DNA of 64,000 nucleotides. Origin: Lachnospiraceae bacterium (GTDB taxonomy: Bacteria; Bacillota; Clostridia; Lachnospirales; Lachnospiraceae). Location of the stretch: the NCBI GenBank assembly GCA_017453065.1, contig JAFTKW010000003.1, forward strand, positions 1 through 64,000, given 5' to 3'. A program made the translations under genes and the position numbers. This document shows, in pieces, positions 7,260-16,696 of this stretch. The notes beneath the pieces are model-generated. The model made no database searches, was not told the origin of the DNA, and saw only the letters and a program-made list of their open reading frames with translations. The first letter of the stretch is position 1. Every line of letters starts with the position of its first letter.

Positions 7260-9917
7260 ATGAAGGTTAGTACCCAAAAGAAATCATTGCCTGGAGTTAT
7301 AAGAATTATGCTACTTTGCGTGCAGCATTTATGTGCAGCATTCATGGCAGTTATGCTTGCTTATATGGTTCTTAGTATTGGGATTGTAGGAAAGGGGCTT
7401 GTGAGTGGAGAGCGTTATTATACGCTGAATCCTTTTGAAAATGCAAATTCCTTTGAAGAAAGCAGTACTTTTTACAATATCTTTGAGGATTATACAGAAA
7501 AGGTTGCCCTTGGAAGTGTCATCAGTTCTCAATTTGGTACAACAGGTGAAATTGAAGGGACAACGCCGATAGACATTGTTGTTTATGCCAATCGTAAAAA
7601 TGGGCTGAAGGAGCAGGCATCCCTTAGTGCAACCTACAAATTGGATGATTTGCTTAAATGGGGTATGTATGGGATTACCTACGAAACCTATAATATTGAA
7701 TCATTAGAAGATATTTATAGGGTTTTTCCAGAGCAGAAGGAAAGTACGAAGGATTATACCTATATAGAATTGTATGATATGATTTATCAGTCTGCGATTG
7801 TAAATCAGTTGGATTGTTGGAATTATGTTGGAAATGAAAACCATGAGAATCCTTGTCTTGCGATTACGATTCCTGTGGAAAGATATCAAATGGAGAATGG
7901 TCTTACATTAAAAGAACTTGCCACGAATTGGTCCGACTATCTGTATCTGGTAGGCAAATTGAAAAGTTCTGTCTATGATCTCTCTATTAATTTTGAAAAT
8001 TATCAGCAAATCCATAGAGATTTAATGGCCGATTCTACGAACTTTAGATTTTGTGTTATTGTAAATCATGACAATGGAGAAACCTCTACATTCACAAATT
8101 TTACAGATACAAGCAATACTCAAGAATATTATACGAAGCATTTTGAGTCACCGTATTTTATTTGGAATAGAAGCACGATTTCTTATGATACGAATATGTC
8201 CGTAAATATGTATGAATATGTGAGCTCTGTTTTTAAGGATTATGAGTATGCTTTGGGAGAAAATGTACAGATTTACTTTACAGTAGATGATTCCTATGCG
8301 GTCGCAGATGCGTTCCAGATGGGAATGCATAAATTTGTTGTTACCAAAGATATATGGTTGTACATCGGCATTGCAGTTACATGCGCCTTAATCTGGATAT
8401 TATTGCTACTTTATTTGAGCGTCATGACTGGTAGAAAAAAGGTGGCAGGAGAAACTCAGATTGTTTTAAACTGGTTTGATTATGTACCGACAGAAATTGC
8501 TGCTTTTATATGCGCTGTTGTTGGTGTAGCGATAATTTGGGGACTTGTAAAAGCATCCTATAGCTTTGGCGATTTTATGAATTGGTATACATATCAGGAA
8601 GACGATCTTATGCTGCTTGGAGTTTGCTTAACTGCTGGTGCTTTAAGCGTTTTGTTTACATTCTTCTGGTATAGTATGCTCAGAAGATTTAAAGCACATA
8701 TTGTTTTGAAGCATAGTTTAATATTCCGATTCCTGGCATGGTTCTATAGAGGAATTAAAAAGATTGTTGTAGCAATCAAGGTTCAAATTCAGTATATCTA
8801 CAACAATGGAAGCGATGCTTCTAAGGTTATGTGGCCCGCAGTTCTTTTGATGATTTTGCATTTCATTGTGGTTCCAATTGGTGGCGTATTGGTTGTAGAA
8901 GGCTTCGATTACGGAAATGCTGAATTATTTGTAGGGCTTATCATTTATGGAGTGTTGTTTGTCATGGATGCAGCAGTTGCATTTGCGATCCTGAAAAACA
9001 AAGTGGCGAGAACAGAGATTATTAAGCATATTCAGCGCATTGCCCGTGGTGAGATGGATATTAGACTGGATGAAAACCAGTACAAAGGCGAGAACAATCG
9101 CCTGGCAAATGCGGTAAATAATATCGGAAATGGAATTAAAACTGCTGTAGAGACTAGTATGAAAGACGAACGTATGAAAGCAGATTTGATTACCAATGTT
9201 TCTCATGATATTAAGACCCCATTGACCTCAATCATCAACTATGTTGATTTGCTGAAAAGAGAAAATATTGAAACAGAGCCTGTAAAAGGCTATATCGAAG
9301 TTTTGGATGCGAAATCTCAAAGATTAAAGCAGTTGACGGATGATTTGGTGGAGGCTTCCAAGATTTCTTCTGGAAATATTGTGCTTCAGATGGAAAGAAT
9401 TAATCTTGCAGTTTTGCTTAAGCAATCCTTGGGAGAGTTTTCTGAAAAGTTTGAAAGCAAGAGACTTACTATTCTTGAAAATTATGGGGATGGTGAGTAC
9501 ATGATATATGCGGACTCCAGACGCATGTGGAGAGTTATTGAAAATCTCTTTAACAATATTTATAAATATGCTTTGGATGGAACCAGAGTCTACGTTGATC
9601 TCACTCCAAATAAGTTCAATGGGAAGAGACAGGTGCTTTTGTCTATCAAAAACATCTCTGCAAATCAATTAAATGTTCGTCCAGATGAATTGACAGAGCG
9701 CTTCGTGAGAGGTGATGATTCCAGAACAACGGAAGGCAGTGGGCTGGGATTGTCTATCGCGAAATCCTTAGTGGAAGCCCAGGGTGGCTCTCTGAACATC
9801 ATCTTAGATGGGGATTTGTTCAAGATTGTGATTCTTTTTGAAGAATCTGTCAAAGAAGAGGAGATAGCTTCGCAGACTACTATCATGGAAGTGGCTTCCG
9901 AAAAAGAAAGTGAATAA
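7260..9917 (+). CDS. Membrane sensor histidine kinase
   Basis: At 885 residues this is a large sensor kinase. A first membrane segment (about 15-40) is followed by an extracytoplasmic domain of about 320 residues (roughly 45-360) with no family I recognise. Then come several further membrane segments (about 366-390, 410-435, 452-475, 520-545, 555-580), a HAMP-like stretch (IQRIARGEMDIRLDENQYKGE), the dimerisation/phosphoacceptor helix NVSHDIKTPLTSIINYV with His649, and an ATPase domain with ENLFNNIYKYA and GLGLSIAKSLVEAQGG. The partner regulator is directly upstream. Kinases with this multi-segment layout are common in Lachnospiraceae. The C-terminal tail is Glu-rich. The signal sensed is unknown. 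A bidirectional terminator ends the operon. Confidence 0.92.
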   Translation: MKVSTQKKSLPGVIRIMLLCVQHLCAAFMAVMLAYMVLSIGIVGKGLVSGERYYTLNPFENANSFEESSTFYNIFEDYTEKVALGSVISSQFGTTGEIEGTTPIDIVVYANRKNGLKEQASLSATYKLDDLLKWGMYGITYETYNIESLEDIYRVFPEQKESTKDYTYIELYDMIYQSAIVNQLDCWNYVGNENHENPCLAITIPVERYQMENGLTLKELATNWSDYLYLVGKLKSSVYDLSINFENYQQIHRDLMADSTNFRFCVIVNHDNGETSTFTNFTDTSNTQEYYTKHFESPYFIWNRSTISYDTNMSVNMYEYVSSVFKDYEYALGENVQIYFTVDDSYAVADAFQMGMHKFVVTKDIWLYIGIAVTCALIWILLLLYLSVMTGRKKVAGETQIVLNWFDYVPTEIAAFICAVVGVAIIWGLVKASYSFGDFMNWYTYQEDDLMLLGVCLTAGALSVLFTFFWYSMLRRFKAHIVLKHSLIFRFLAWFYRGIKKIVVAIKVQIQYIYNNGSDASKVMWPAVLLMILHFIVVPIGGVLVVEGFDYGNAELFVGLIIYGVLFVMDAAVAFAILKNKVARTEIIKHIQRIARGEMDIRLDENQYKGENNRLANAVNNIGNGIKTAVETSMKDERMKADLITNVSHDIKTPLTSIINYVDLLKRENIETEPVKGYIEVLDAKSQRLKQLTDDLVEASKISSGNIVLQMERINLAVLLKQSLGEFSEKFESKRLTILENYGDGEYMIYADSRRMWRVIENLFNNIYKYALDGTRVYVDLTPNKFNGKRQVLLSIKNISANQLNVRPDELTERFVRGDDSRTTEGSGLGLSIAKSLVEAQGGSLNIILDGDLFKIVILFEESVKEEEIASQTTIMEVASEKESE

Positions 9918-9945
9918 GTCGAATTCGTTCATCCTTTGAATTAAC

Positions 9946-9985
9946 AAAAGACCGTAGGTGTTTGTGTTTGCACCTACGGTCTTTT
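9946..9985. terminator. Bidirectional terminator between kinase and prs
   Basis: A perfect 15-bp stem (9946-9960 with 9971-9985) closes a 10-nt loop and has A-rich and T-rich flanks, so it can end transcripts of the sensor kinase (plus) and of prs (minus). The pairing continues a few bases outward with a one-base bulge (TTAAC / GGTTAA). Confidence 0.93.
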
Positions 9986-9987
9986 GG

Positions 9988-11181
9988 TTAATCTTCATCT
10001 AAGATACCATTTTGATTGTATGCATCTAAAATACTGTGGATTTTTTCTGTAGTAGCCAATGTGTTTGAGAGAGAAACATCATGGTTCATAAAATCAATAA
10101 TGGATGCCATGAATTTGCTCATGTCTGCTTCCACAAAATATGGCTTGCCATGAATTTCAGGTGGAAGATAAGTTAAGTTGGTGACAACAACTTTGTCAAA
10201 ATCCCCATTGGCGTGAGCTTTGTCAAAGGATTCCAATCCATTGGTGAAAAGACCGAAGGTACAGCATATGTATACACGTCTTGCTTTCATGGCTTTTAAC
10301 TGTTTGGCTGTATCTAACATACTTTCACCGGAAGAAATCATATCATCGATAATAATGACATCTTTACCTTCAATATTGTCGCCCAAGAATTCGTGAGCCA
10401 CGATTGGGTTTTTGCCATTGACAATGGTAGAGTAGTCTCGGCGTTTGTAGAACATACCTGTGTCAACACCGAGAACAGAAGCGAAATAAATGGCTCTGTC
10501 TAAAGCACCTTCATCTGGACTGATAACAATCAGATGATCCTTGTCTACCTTCAAATCCTCTTCTGTTTTAAGCAAAGCACGAAGAAACTGGTATGGTGGA
10601 GTAAAGTTGTCAAATCCATTGAGTGGAGTAGCGTTCTGAACACGAGGATCATGTGCATCAAATGTGACGAAATTACTAATACCCATATCACGAAGTTCTT
10701 CAAGTGCAAATGCACAGTCTAAAGATTCACGACCACTGCGCTTGTGCTGTCTGCCTTCGTAGAGGAATGGCATGATGATGTTGATTCGTTTTGCCTTGCC
10801 TTCGCAAGCGGCGATAACACGTTTTAAATCCTGATAGTGATCATCGGGAGACATGTGGTTGGTATAACCGCTCATGTTGTAGGTAATGCTGTGATTACAT
10901 ACATCAACAATGATAAACAAGTCTTTGCCTCGAATGGATTCGTGGAAGATGGCTTTAGCTTCACCAGAACCAAAGCGAGGTACTTCAACATCAACTAAAT
11001 AATTGCTTTCAATATATCCGTGAAAAGCAGGATCCTTTTTTACTTTGTCATTTTTAATATTTCTTCTGAAATTTACTAGGTAGTCGTTGACTTTGCGACC
11101 AATTTTTTCTGCAGATGGGAGGGCAACAATTTTTAGGGGTGCCACAGGCATTGCATTTTCTAATTCGTTAAGATTGGGCAT
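9988..11181 (-). CDS. prs: Ribose-phosphate pyrophosphokinase (PRPP synthetase), long form
   Basis: The enzyme makes 5-phosphoribosyl 1-pyrophosphate from ribose 5-phosphate and ATP for nucleotide, histidine and tryptophan synthesis. Visible motifs are the nucleotide-site region IIMPFLYEGRQHKRSGRESLDCAFALEEL, HDPRVQNATPLNGFDN, ISPDEGALDRA, and the PRPP-binding loop VIIIDDMISSGESMLDTA. At 397 residues it is longer than the usual 310-320; the extra length is at the N-terminus and in inserts, as in the long clostridial form. ATG at 11181 is preferred over ATG 11193 because GGAGG stands 5 nt upstream of it. The promoter at 11220-11248 is divergent from the DUF512 gene. Confidence 0.92.
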   Translation of the reverse strand: MPNLNELENAMPVAPLKIVALPSAEKIGRKVNDYLVNFRRNIKNDKVKKDPAFHGYIESNYLVDVEVPRFGSGEAKAIFHESIRGKDLFIIVDVCNHSITYNMSGYTNHMSPDDHYQDLKRVIAACEGKAKRINIIMPFLYEGRQHKRSGRESLDCAFALEELRDMGISNFVTFDAHDPRVQNATPLNGFDNFTPPYQFLRALLKTEEDLKVDKDHLIVISPDEGALDRAIYFASVLGVDTGMFYKRRDYSTIVNGKNPIVAHEFLGDNIEGKDVIIIDDMISSGESMLDTAKQLKAMKARRVYICCTFGLFTNGLESFDKAHANGDFDKVVVTNLTYLPPEIHGKPYFVEADMSKFMASIIDFMNHDVSLSNTLATTEKIHSILDAYNQNGILDED

Positions 11182-11219
11182 AATCTCCTCCATAATTTCC
11201 GATATTTTTCGACAATTAT

Positions 11220-11265
11220 TTTATAACATTATGCTAGTGACACGTCAAGGAATTTCTAGTAGAAT
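11220..11265. promoter_or_regulatory. Interleaved divergent promoters (prs and DUF512 gene)
   Basis: Minus strand: TTGACG (11248-11243), 17-nt spacer, TATAAA (11225-11220), directed to prs. Plus strand: GTGACA (11237-11242), 17-nt spacer, TAGAAT (11260-11265), directed to the gene at 11298. The two -35 boxes touch back to back and form the palindrome TGACACGTCA, so two polymerases cannot bind at once (inference). Confidence 0.72.
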
Positions 11266-11297
11266 AAACTTAGACTATCAAAGGAGTTTTACCTCAG

Positions 11298-12632
11298 ATG
11301 AGAGACAACAAACATATTATTAAAAAGATTATTAAAGGCAGTATAGCAGAGGAACTTGGCATTGAACCAGGTGATATTTTGCTAGAAATAGATAGCCAAA
11401 AGGTAGAAGATATCTTTGATTATCAATTTTTAATTCAGGATACTTATATCGAGGTGTTAATTCAAAAGTCAGATGGAGAACAATGGCTTTTAGAAATTGA
11501 CAAAGAGATGGACGAAGACCTTGGTATTGAGTTTGAAAATGGATTGATGGATGAGTATAGAAGTTGCCACAATAAGTGCATTTTCTGTTTTATTGATCAG
11601 ATGCCTAAGGGGATGCGAGATACACTATACTTTAAGGATGATGATTCCAGACTTTCTTTTTTGCAGGGAAATTATGTTACCTTGACCAATATGTCTGAGC
11701 ATGATGTGGATCGTATTTGCAACTATCATTTGTCTCCAATCAATATTTCTTTTCAGACCATGAATCCTATCCTTCGCTGTAAGATGCTCAACAATCGATT
11801 CGCTGGTGAAGCACTGAAAAAGGTGGATCGATTCATGGAAGCGGGAATTGTGATGAATGGTCAGATTGTACTCTGTAAGGGAGTCAATGACGGGGAAGAA
11901 CTTGAGTTTAGCATCCGAGAAATGACCAAGTATCTGCCGAATCTGCAAAGTGTATCAGTGGTGCCGGTTGGTTTGTCCAAATATAGGGACGGTCTCTATC
12001 CTCTTGAGCCTTTTACCAAGGAAGATGCCTGCCAGGTCATTGACACTATAGAAGAGTGGCAACGTAAGGTATATGCGGAATACGGCATCCATTTTATCCA
12101 TGCTAGTGATGAATGGTATATTCTTGCTGAGAGAGAACTTCCGGAAGAAGATAGATATGATGGCTATTTACAACTGGAAAATGGAGTTGGAATGCTTCGC
12201 CTTCAAAGAGAAGAGTTTGCAGATGCCATGAGGCAGCGTAAACCACAGACTATTCAGTCTGATAAAAAAGAACGTATCAGTCTGGCTACAGGCAAATTGG
12301 CTTATCCAGAGATTCAACGTATGGCAGATGAAATTATGAGTAAAGTCGGTCAGGTGGAGATTAAAGTATATCCTATTACGAACCATTTCTTTGGTGAAAT
12401 GATTACGGTATCGGGATTGTTGACTGGTCAAGATATTTTGGCTCAGCTTAAGGACAAAGACTTAGGTGATAGACTACTTTTACCTATCAATGTACTTAGA
12501 AGTGGTGAGGAAGTTTTCTTGGATGACATGACTTTGTCGGAGCTTGAAAAGGCTTTACAAGTCAAAATAGATATTGTAAAATCAAGTGGTTATGATTTTG
12601 TCGATATGATACTTCAAAATGTCGACAAATAG
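11298..12632 (+). CDS. PDZ/radical-SAM-like DUF512 protein
   Basis: A 444-residue protein of a family widespread in Clostridia and cyanobacteria, annotated as DUF512 or putative FeS oxidoreductase. The N-terminus (5-65) resembles a PDZ domain (GSIAEELGIEPGDILLEIDSQ). Then follows a cysteine cluster CHNKCIFCF with Cys90, Cys94 and Cys97; the spacing CX3CX2C is that of radical SAM 4Fe-4S sites. A barrel-like region continues to about 270, and the DUF512 domain (about 280-430) contains HASDEWYILAERELP and TNHFFGEMITVSGLLTGQD. AAGGAG precedes the ATG by 11 nt. It stands just before der, a common pairing in Clostridia. A role in ribosome or cofactor assembly has been guessed from that neighbourhood but is not proven. 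Confidence 0.88.
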   Translation: MRDNKHIIKKIIKGSIAEELGIEPGDILLEIDSQKVEDIFDYQFLIQDTYIEVLIQKSDGEQWLLEIDKEMDEDLGIEFENGLMDEYRSCHNKCIFCFIDQMPKGMRDTLYFKDDDSRLSFLQGNYVTLTNMSEHDVDRICNYHLSPINISFQTMNPILRCKMLNNRFAGEALKKVDRFMEAGIVMNGQIVLCKGVNDGEELEFSIREMTKYLPNLQSVSVVPVGLSKYRDGLYPLEPFTKEDACQVIDTIEEWQRKVYAEYGIHFIHASDEWYILAERELPEEDRYDGYLQLENGVGMLRLQREEFADAMRQRKPQTIQSDKKERISLATGKLAYPEIQRMADEIMSKVGQVEIKVYPITNHFFGEMITVSGLLTGQDILAQLKDKDLGDRLLLPINVLRSGEEVFLDDMTLSELEKALQVKIDIVKSSGYDFVDMILQNVDK

Positions 12633-12677
12633 TTTTGCAAACTAGATTGTTTACTAAAAAATAGGAAGGAAAAGATT

Positions 12678-14015
12678 ATGGCAAAGAGAAAATCCAAGCC
12701 AATAGTGGCTGTGGTAGGTAGACCAAACGTAGGTAAATCTACATTGTTCAATGCATTGGCAGGTGAAATGATTTCCATCGTTAAAGATACTCCTGGTATT
12801 ACTCGAGATAGAATCTATGCTGATATTAACTGGCTGGATATGTCATTTACCTTGATTGATACAGGTGGTATTGAACCAGATAGTAAAGATATTATTCTTT
12901 CTCAGATGAGAGAGCAGGCGCAGATTGCAATTGATACAGCAGACGTGATTTTGTTTATGGTTGATGTAAAGCAGGGCCTTGTGGATGCAGACTCCAAGGT
13001 GGCGGACATGCTCAGACGTTCACACAAACCTGTTGTTTTGGTTGTAAATAAAGTGGACAATGTAAACAAGTATATGGCTGATGTATATGAGTTTTACAAT
13101 TTAGGAATCGGTGATCCACATCCTATTTCAGCTGCAAACCGTATGGGCCTTGGCGATATGCTTGACGAAGTGGCAAAGTATTTTGACGATACAGCATTTG
13201 AAGAGGAAGAGGATGAGAGAACTAGAGTGGCTATTGTTGGTAAGCCTAACGTTGGTAAATCCTCAATCATCAACAAGATCTTAGGTGAAAACAGACTTAT
13301 TGTATCGGATATTGCAGGAACCACCAGAGATGCAGTTGATACAGAAGTTACCTTCAATGACAAGGAATATGTATTCATTGATACAGCTGGTCTTCGTCGT
13401 AAGAACAAGATCAAAGAAGAGTTAGAGCATTACATGATTGTGCGTACTGTAAGTGCAGTGGAACGTGCAGATGTAGTGGTAATGGTTATTGACGCCAAAG
13501 AAGGTGTTACAGAACAAGATGCAAAGATAGCTGGTATTGCACATGATAGAGGCAAAGCAGTAATCATTGCTGTAAATAAGTGGGATGCCATCGAAAAAGA
13601 TGACAAAACAATTTATCGTTTTACAGAGCAGATTCGCAATACTCTTTCTTTCATGACTTATGCGGAAATGCTGTTTATCTCTGCAAAGACAGGACAGCGT
13701 ATTCCTAAGCTTTTTGAAACCATTGATATGGTAAGTGAAAATCATGCAATGAGAGTGGCAACAGGTGTGCTCAATGAGATTATGGCAGAAGCGGTAGCGA
13801 TGCAGCAACCTCCTTCTGACAAAGGAAAGAGATTGAAACTGTACTATATTACTCAGGCTTCTGTAAAACCACCAACCTTTGTCATTTTTGTGAATGACAA
13901 AGAACTGATGCATTTTTCATACACCAGATATATTGAGAATCAGATTCGTGAAACCTTTGGATTTAAGGGCACACCACTCAGATTCATTATAAGGGAGAGA
14001 AAGGAAGAAAAATAA
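12678..14015 (+). CDS. der: Ribosome biogenesis GTPase Der (EngA)
   Basis: This essential protein carries two GTPase domains in tandem and acts in assembly of the 50S subunit. The first domain has [12 protein letters not shown] (G1), DTPGITRDR and DTGG, and NKVD. The second has [32 protein letters not shown] and NKWD. A KH-like C-terminal domain ends in [14 protein letters not shown]. The length of 445 residues is normal. AGGAAGG stands before the ATG, 45 nt after the DUF512 gene, and plsY starts one base after the stop, so the genes are co-transcribed. Confidence 0.97.
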   Translation: MAKRKSKPIVAVVGRPNVGKSTLFNALAGEMISIVKDTPGITRDRIYADINWLDMSFTLIDTGGIEPDSKDIILSQMREQAQIAIDTADVILFMVDVKQGLVDADSKVADMLRRSHKPVVLVVNKVDNVNKYMADVYEFYNLGIGDPHPISAANRMGLGDMLDEVAKYFDDTAFEEEEDERTRVAIVGKPNVGKSSIINKILGENRLIVSDIAGTTRDAVDTEVTFNDKEYVFIDTAGLRRKNKIKEELEHYMIVRTVSAVERADVVVMVIDAKEGVTEQDAKIAGIAHDRGKAVIIAVNKWDAIEKDDKTIYRFTEQIRNTLSFMTYAEMLFISAKTGQRIPKLFETIDMVSENHAMRVATGVLNEIMAEAVAMQQPPSDKGKRLKLYYITQASVKPPTFVIFVNDKELMHFSYTRYIENQIRETFGFKGTPLRFIIRERKEEK

Positions 14016-14016
14016 C

Positions 14017-14664
14017 GTGGAACGTTTATTTTGTTTAGTAATAGGGTATGTTTTTGGATTGTTCCAGACGGCTTTCTTTTATGGTAAAGCACATGGAATT
14101 GATATCAGGGAGCACGGTAGTGGAAATTCAGGCACTACCAATGCCCTTAGAGTTTTAGGTACAAAAGCAGGCTTGATTGTTTTTGCGGGGGATTGCCTGA
14201 AATGTATCATTGCAGTATGTATTGTTCGTTTTACTTTTGGTGCTATGCACCCAGAGATGACTTATTTGTATTGCCTTTATGCAGGGGCAGGTGCAATTCT
14301 TGGCCACAATTATCCTTTTTATATGGGATTTAAAGGTGGTAAAGGTATTGCCGCAACAGCAGGACTTATTCTGTCATTCCACCCATATTTTATTATTATG
14401 GGTGTAACATTTTTCTTTGGCATGTTCCTTTTGACACATTATGTGTCTTTGGGTTCTTTGCTTGTTTATGCAGGCTTTATCACTATGATGATAGTTTGTG
14501 GTCAGACTGGTGTGTTTGGAGATATGACTCAGCCACATTTGATTGAGATGTATGTGATTGCAGCCTTTTTGACTGTGCTGGCTTACGGTAAGCATTGGGC
14601 CAATATCAAACGTCTTTTGTCTGGAACAGAAAGTAAGACTTATCTTTTTAAGAAAAAACAGTAA
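14017..14664 (+). CDS. plsY: Acyl-phosphate glycerol-3-phosphate acyltransferase
   Basis: An integral membrane enzyme that makes lysophosphatidic acid from glycerol 3-phosphate and acyl phosphate, the first step of phospholipid synthesis. The three family motifs are present: DIREHGSGNSGTTNALRVLG, LGHNYPFYMGFKGGKGIA and the late YGKHWANIKRLLSGTE. About five membrane segments are predicted across 215 residues. The start is GTG at 14017 with AAGGAAG upstream inside the end of der. gpsA follows, so the operon makes glycerol 3-phosphate and then acylates it. Confidence 0.96.
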   Translation: MERLFCLVIGYVFGLFQTAFFYGKAHGIDIREHGSGNSGTTNALRVLGTKAGLIVFAGDCLKCIIAVCIVRFTFGAMHPEMTYLYCLYAGAGAILGHNYPFYMGFKGGKGIAATAGLILSFHPYFIIMGVTFFFGMFLLTHYVSLGSLLVYAGFITMMIVCGQTGVFGDMTQPHLIEMYVIAAFLTVLAYGKHWANIKRLLSGTESKTYLFKKKQ

Positions 14665-14688
14665 TTACTGTAATAGGAGAAGGGAACT

Positions 14689-15702
14689 ATGGCTAACATA
14701 GGTATCATCGGAGCGGGTAGCTGGGGAACAGCCTTGGCTGTATTGTTACATAAGAATGGACATAAGATTTCTGTTTGGTCTATCATTGAAGCAGAAATTC
14801 AGATGTTAAATGACAAACATGAGCATTTGGATAAACTCCCAGGTGTGAAATTGCCAGAGGATATGTTGTTTACAACTGATTTGGAGGAGGCAGTGAAGGG
14901 AAAGGATGCACTGGTGCTTGCGGTACCATCACCTTTTACTAGAAGTACCTCTAAATTGCTTTCCAAAGTTGTTTGTCAGAATCAGATTATTGTGAATGTG
15001 GCAAAAGGTATCGAAGAAGATACGCTTATGACTTTGTCGGAGATTATTGAACAGGAAGTACCACAGGCCAATGTGGCAGTGCTTTCTGGTCCATCACATG
15101 CAGAAGAAGTTGGAAGAGGTATTCCGACAACGATTGTAGTTGGAGCCAAGAAAAAAGAAACTGCAGAATATCTGCAGAATTTGTTTATGAATGATGTGTT
15201 CCGTGTTTATACCAGTAGCGATGTACTTGGAATTGAACTTGGTGGCGCATTGAAAAACGTGGTTGCTTTGGCTGCTGGAGTGGCAGATGGACTTGGATAT
15301 GGAGACAACACCAAAGCAGCACTTATCACCAGAGGTATCAATGAAATTGCTAGACTTGGCATGGCTATGGGTGCTGAATTTGAGACCTTCTGCGGACTGA
15401 CGGGGATCGGTGATTTGATCGTAACCTGTGCTTCTATGCACTCTCGCAACCGCAGAGCTGGTATCTTGATTGGCCAAGGCAAAACCATGCAGGAGGCTAT
15501 GGATGAAGTAAAGATGGTTGTAGAAGGTGTGTATTCTGCAAAAGCTGCTATAGGGCTTTCTAAGAAATATGGAGTACAACTTCCTATCATTGAACAGGTG
15601 AATTTGGTATTGTTTGAAGGCAAAAGTGCAGCGGAAGCTGTGAAAGATTTGATGCTTCGAGACAAAAAGATTGAAATCTCAGCTACACAGTGGGAAGACT
15701 AA
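14689..15702 (+). CDS. gpsA: Glycerol-3-phosphate dehydrogenase [NAD(P)+]
   Basis: A cytoplasmic enzyme of 337 residues that reduces dihydroxyacetone phosphate to glycerol 3-phosphate for lipid synthesis. The N-terminal Rossmann motif is GIIGAGSWGTALAVLL. Further family motifs are LSGPSHAEEVGRGIPT, the catalytic lysine region ELGGALKNVVALAAG, and FCGLTGIGDLIVTC. It follows plsY by 24 nt with AGGAGAAGG before the ATG, and a terminator closes the operon. Confidence 0.97.
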   Translation: MANIGIIGAGSWGTALAVLLHKNGHKISVWSIIEAEIQMLNDKHEHLDKLPGVKLPEDMLFTTDLEEAVKGKDALVLAVPSPFTRSTSKLLSKVVCQNQIIVNVAKGIEEDTLMTLSEIIEQEVPQANVAVLSGPSHAEEVGRGIPTTIVVGAKKKETAEYLQNLFMNDVFRVYTSSDVLGIELGGALKNVVALAAGVADGLGYGDNTKAALITRGINEIARLGMAMGAEFETFCGLTGIGDLIVTCASMHSRNRRAGILIGQGKTMQEAMDEVKMVVEGVYSAKAAIGLSKKYGVQLPIIEQVNLVLFEGKSAAEAVKDLMLRDKKIEISATQWED

Positions 15703-15712
15703 AGAGAAAAAT

Positions 15713-15752
15713 AAAAAAGCAGTTTGCACACTCTGGTGCAGATTGCTTTTTT
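15713..15752. terminator. Terminator after gpsA, possibly bidirectional
   Basis: AAAAAAGCA (15713-15721) pairs with TGCTTTTTT (15744-15752), and TGCAC (15725-15729) with GTGCA (15736-15740), separated by a small internal loop. The A-run and T-run allow use by gpsA (plus) and by the convergent membrane-protein gene (minus). Confidence 0.82.
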
Positions 15753-15765
15753 GATTTATAGGACA

Positions 15766-16653
15766 TTATTCATTTACTGCTGTATTTGCTGAAGGAGCTC
15801 TTTGCGTAATATTTTTAAAGGATTGAATTAGTATTCTTTCACTTTTGCGTTTATATCCGCGTAGGTAGAAGTAAAGAAGTATATTGCCTAGTGCGGCGAA
15901 AGCAAATGAAAGACCTGAGATAAATTGAAAAGGATCTGTGGTTAGCGGGAACTTATAAATAACCTTAGTCTGTACCTGGATATGTATAAATGTAAAGAAT
16001 CTATCCCATGCAATACCAATATCAAAAATGCCGAGAGTAAGAAATCCCAATACAAAAACTGGAGGAATGGATGGAGAAGTTATCTTGCCGTAGCATAGGG
16101 TGTAACCAATACCGGCAGTTGCTTCCATACAGCCTGAAAGAAATTGGCGCAATTTTATAAATAAGAAAACTGCTTGTGTAACCATTAAGCCTTCCATCAG
16201 TACAAAAGATATTAATAGAAAGGCAGCGTCGTTTGGGGTCTGACAGCAAACGAAGATATATCGAATGGATCTGAAGATAAAATAGGCTAGTGTAATTGCC
16301 CCGGAGATGTTTACAAAAGTCAGTGCCCACTTGGCACTGTGAAACATCAAATCCATACCCATTTTATATCGTTTCATCAATAATAGAACAAAACCTACTG
16401 ACAATAATAAAGTACCCAGACAGTTTACTACTGTTAATGCTATGTAAATGAATAGCCAGGTTTGTTGCGCGCTTAGATCATAGATTTCTGCTACTATCAA
16501 ATCTTTGATGATAGCTGAAATAGAAGAGGGATGGAATAAGTATCCCACTGCTAACACACCAAATATAGCAGCAATGGCGAATGAAACTGTTGAAATAGGA
16601 ATTAGTTTAGATTCAAAAGTGCTTTTTTCTACAGAAATTGGTTGTTGATTCAT
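15766..16653 (-). CDS. Multi-pass membrane protein of unknown function
   Basis: I do not recognise this 295-residue protein. It has about six to seven hydrophobic segments spread over the whole length (first at about 15-35, IPISTVSFAIAAIFGVLAVGYLF) and a short basic C-terminal tail (GYKRKSERIL). The start is ATG at 16653 with GAGG 10 nt upstream. A longer frame from 16713 would run into metF and is rejected. It lies 43 nt downstream of metF on the same strand and may share its transcript. Cysteines and a CYGK segment occur in the middle, but no catalytic motif was seen. Confidence 0.7.
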   Translation of the reverse strand: MNQQPISVEKSTFESKLIPISTVSFAIAAIFGVLAVGYLFHPSSISAIIKDLIVAEIYDLSAQQTWLFIYIALTVVNCLGTLLLSVGFVLLLMKRYKMGMDLMFHSAKWALTFVNISGAITLAYFIFRSIRYIFVCCQTPNDAAFLLISFVLMEGLMVTQAVFLFIKLRQFLSGCMEATAGIGYTLCYGKITSPSIPPVFVLGFLTLGIFDIGIAWDRFFTFIHIQVQTKVIYKFPLTTDPFQFISGLSFAFAALGNILLYFYLRGYKRKSERILIQSFKNITQRAPSANTAVNE

Positions 16654-16696
16654 GATGATGGTTCCTCTATTTCTTTTGTATTTATAAGTGTTAGAT

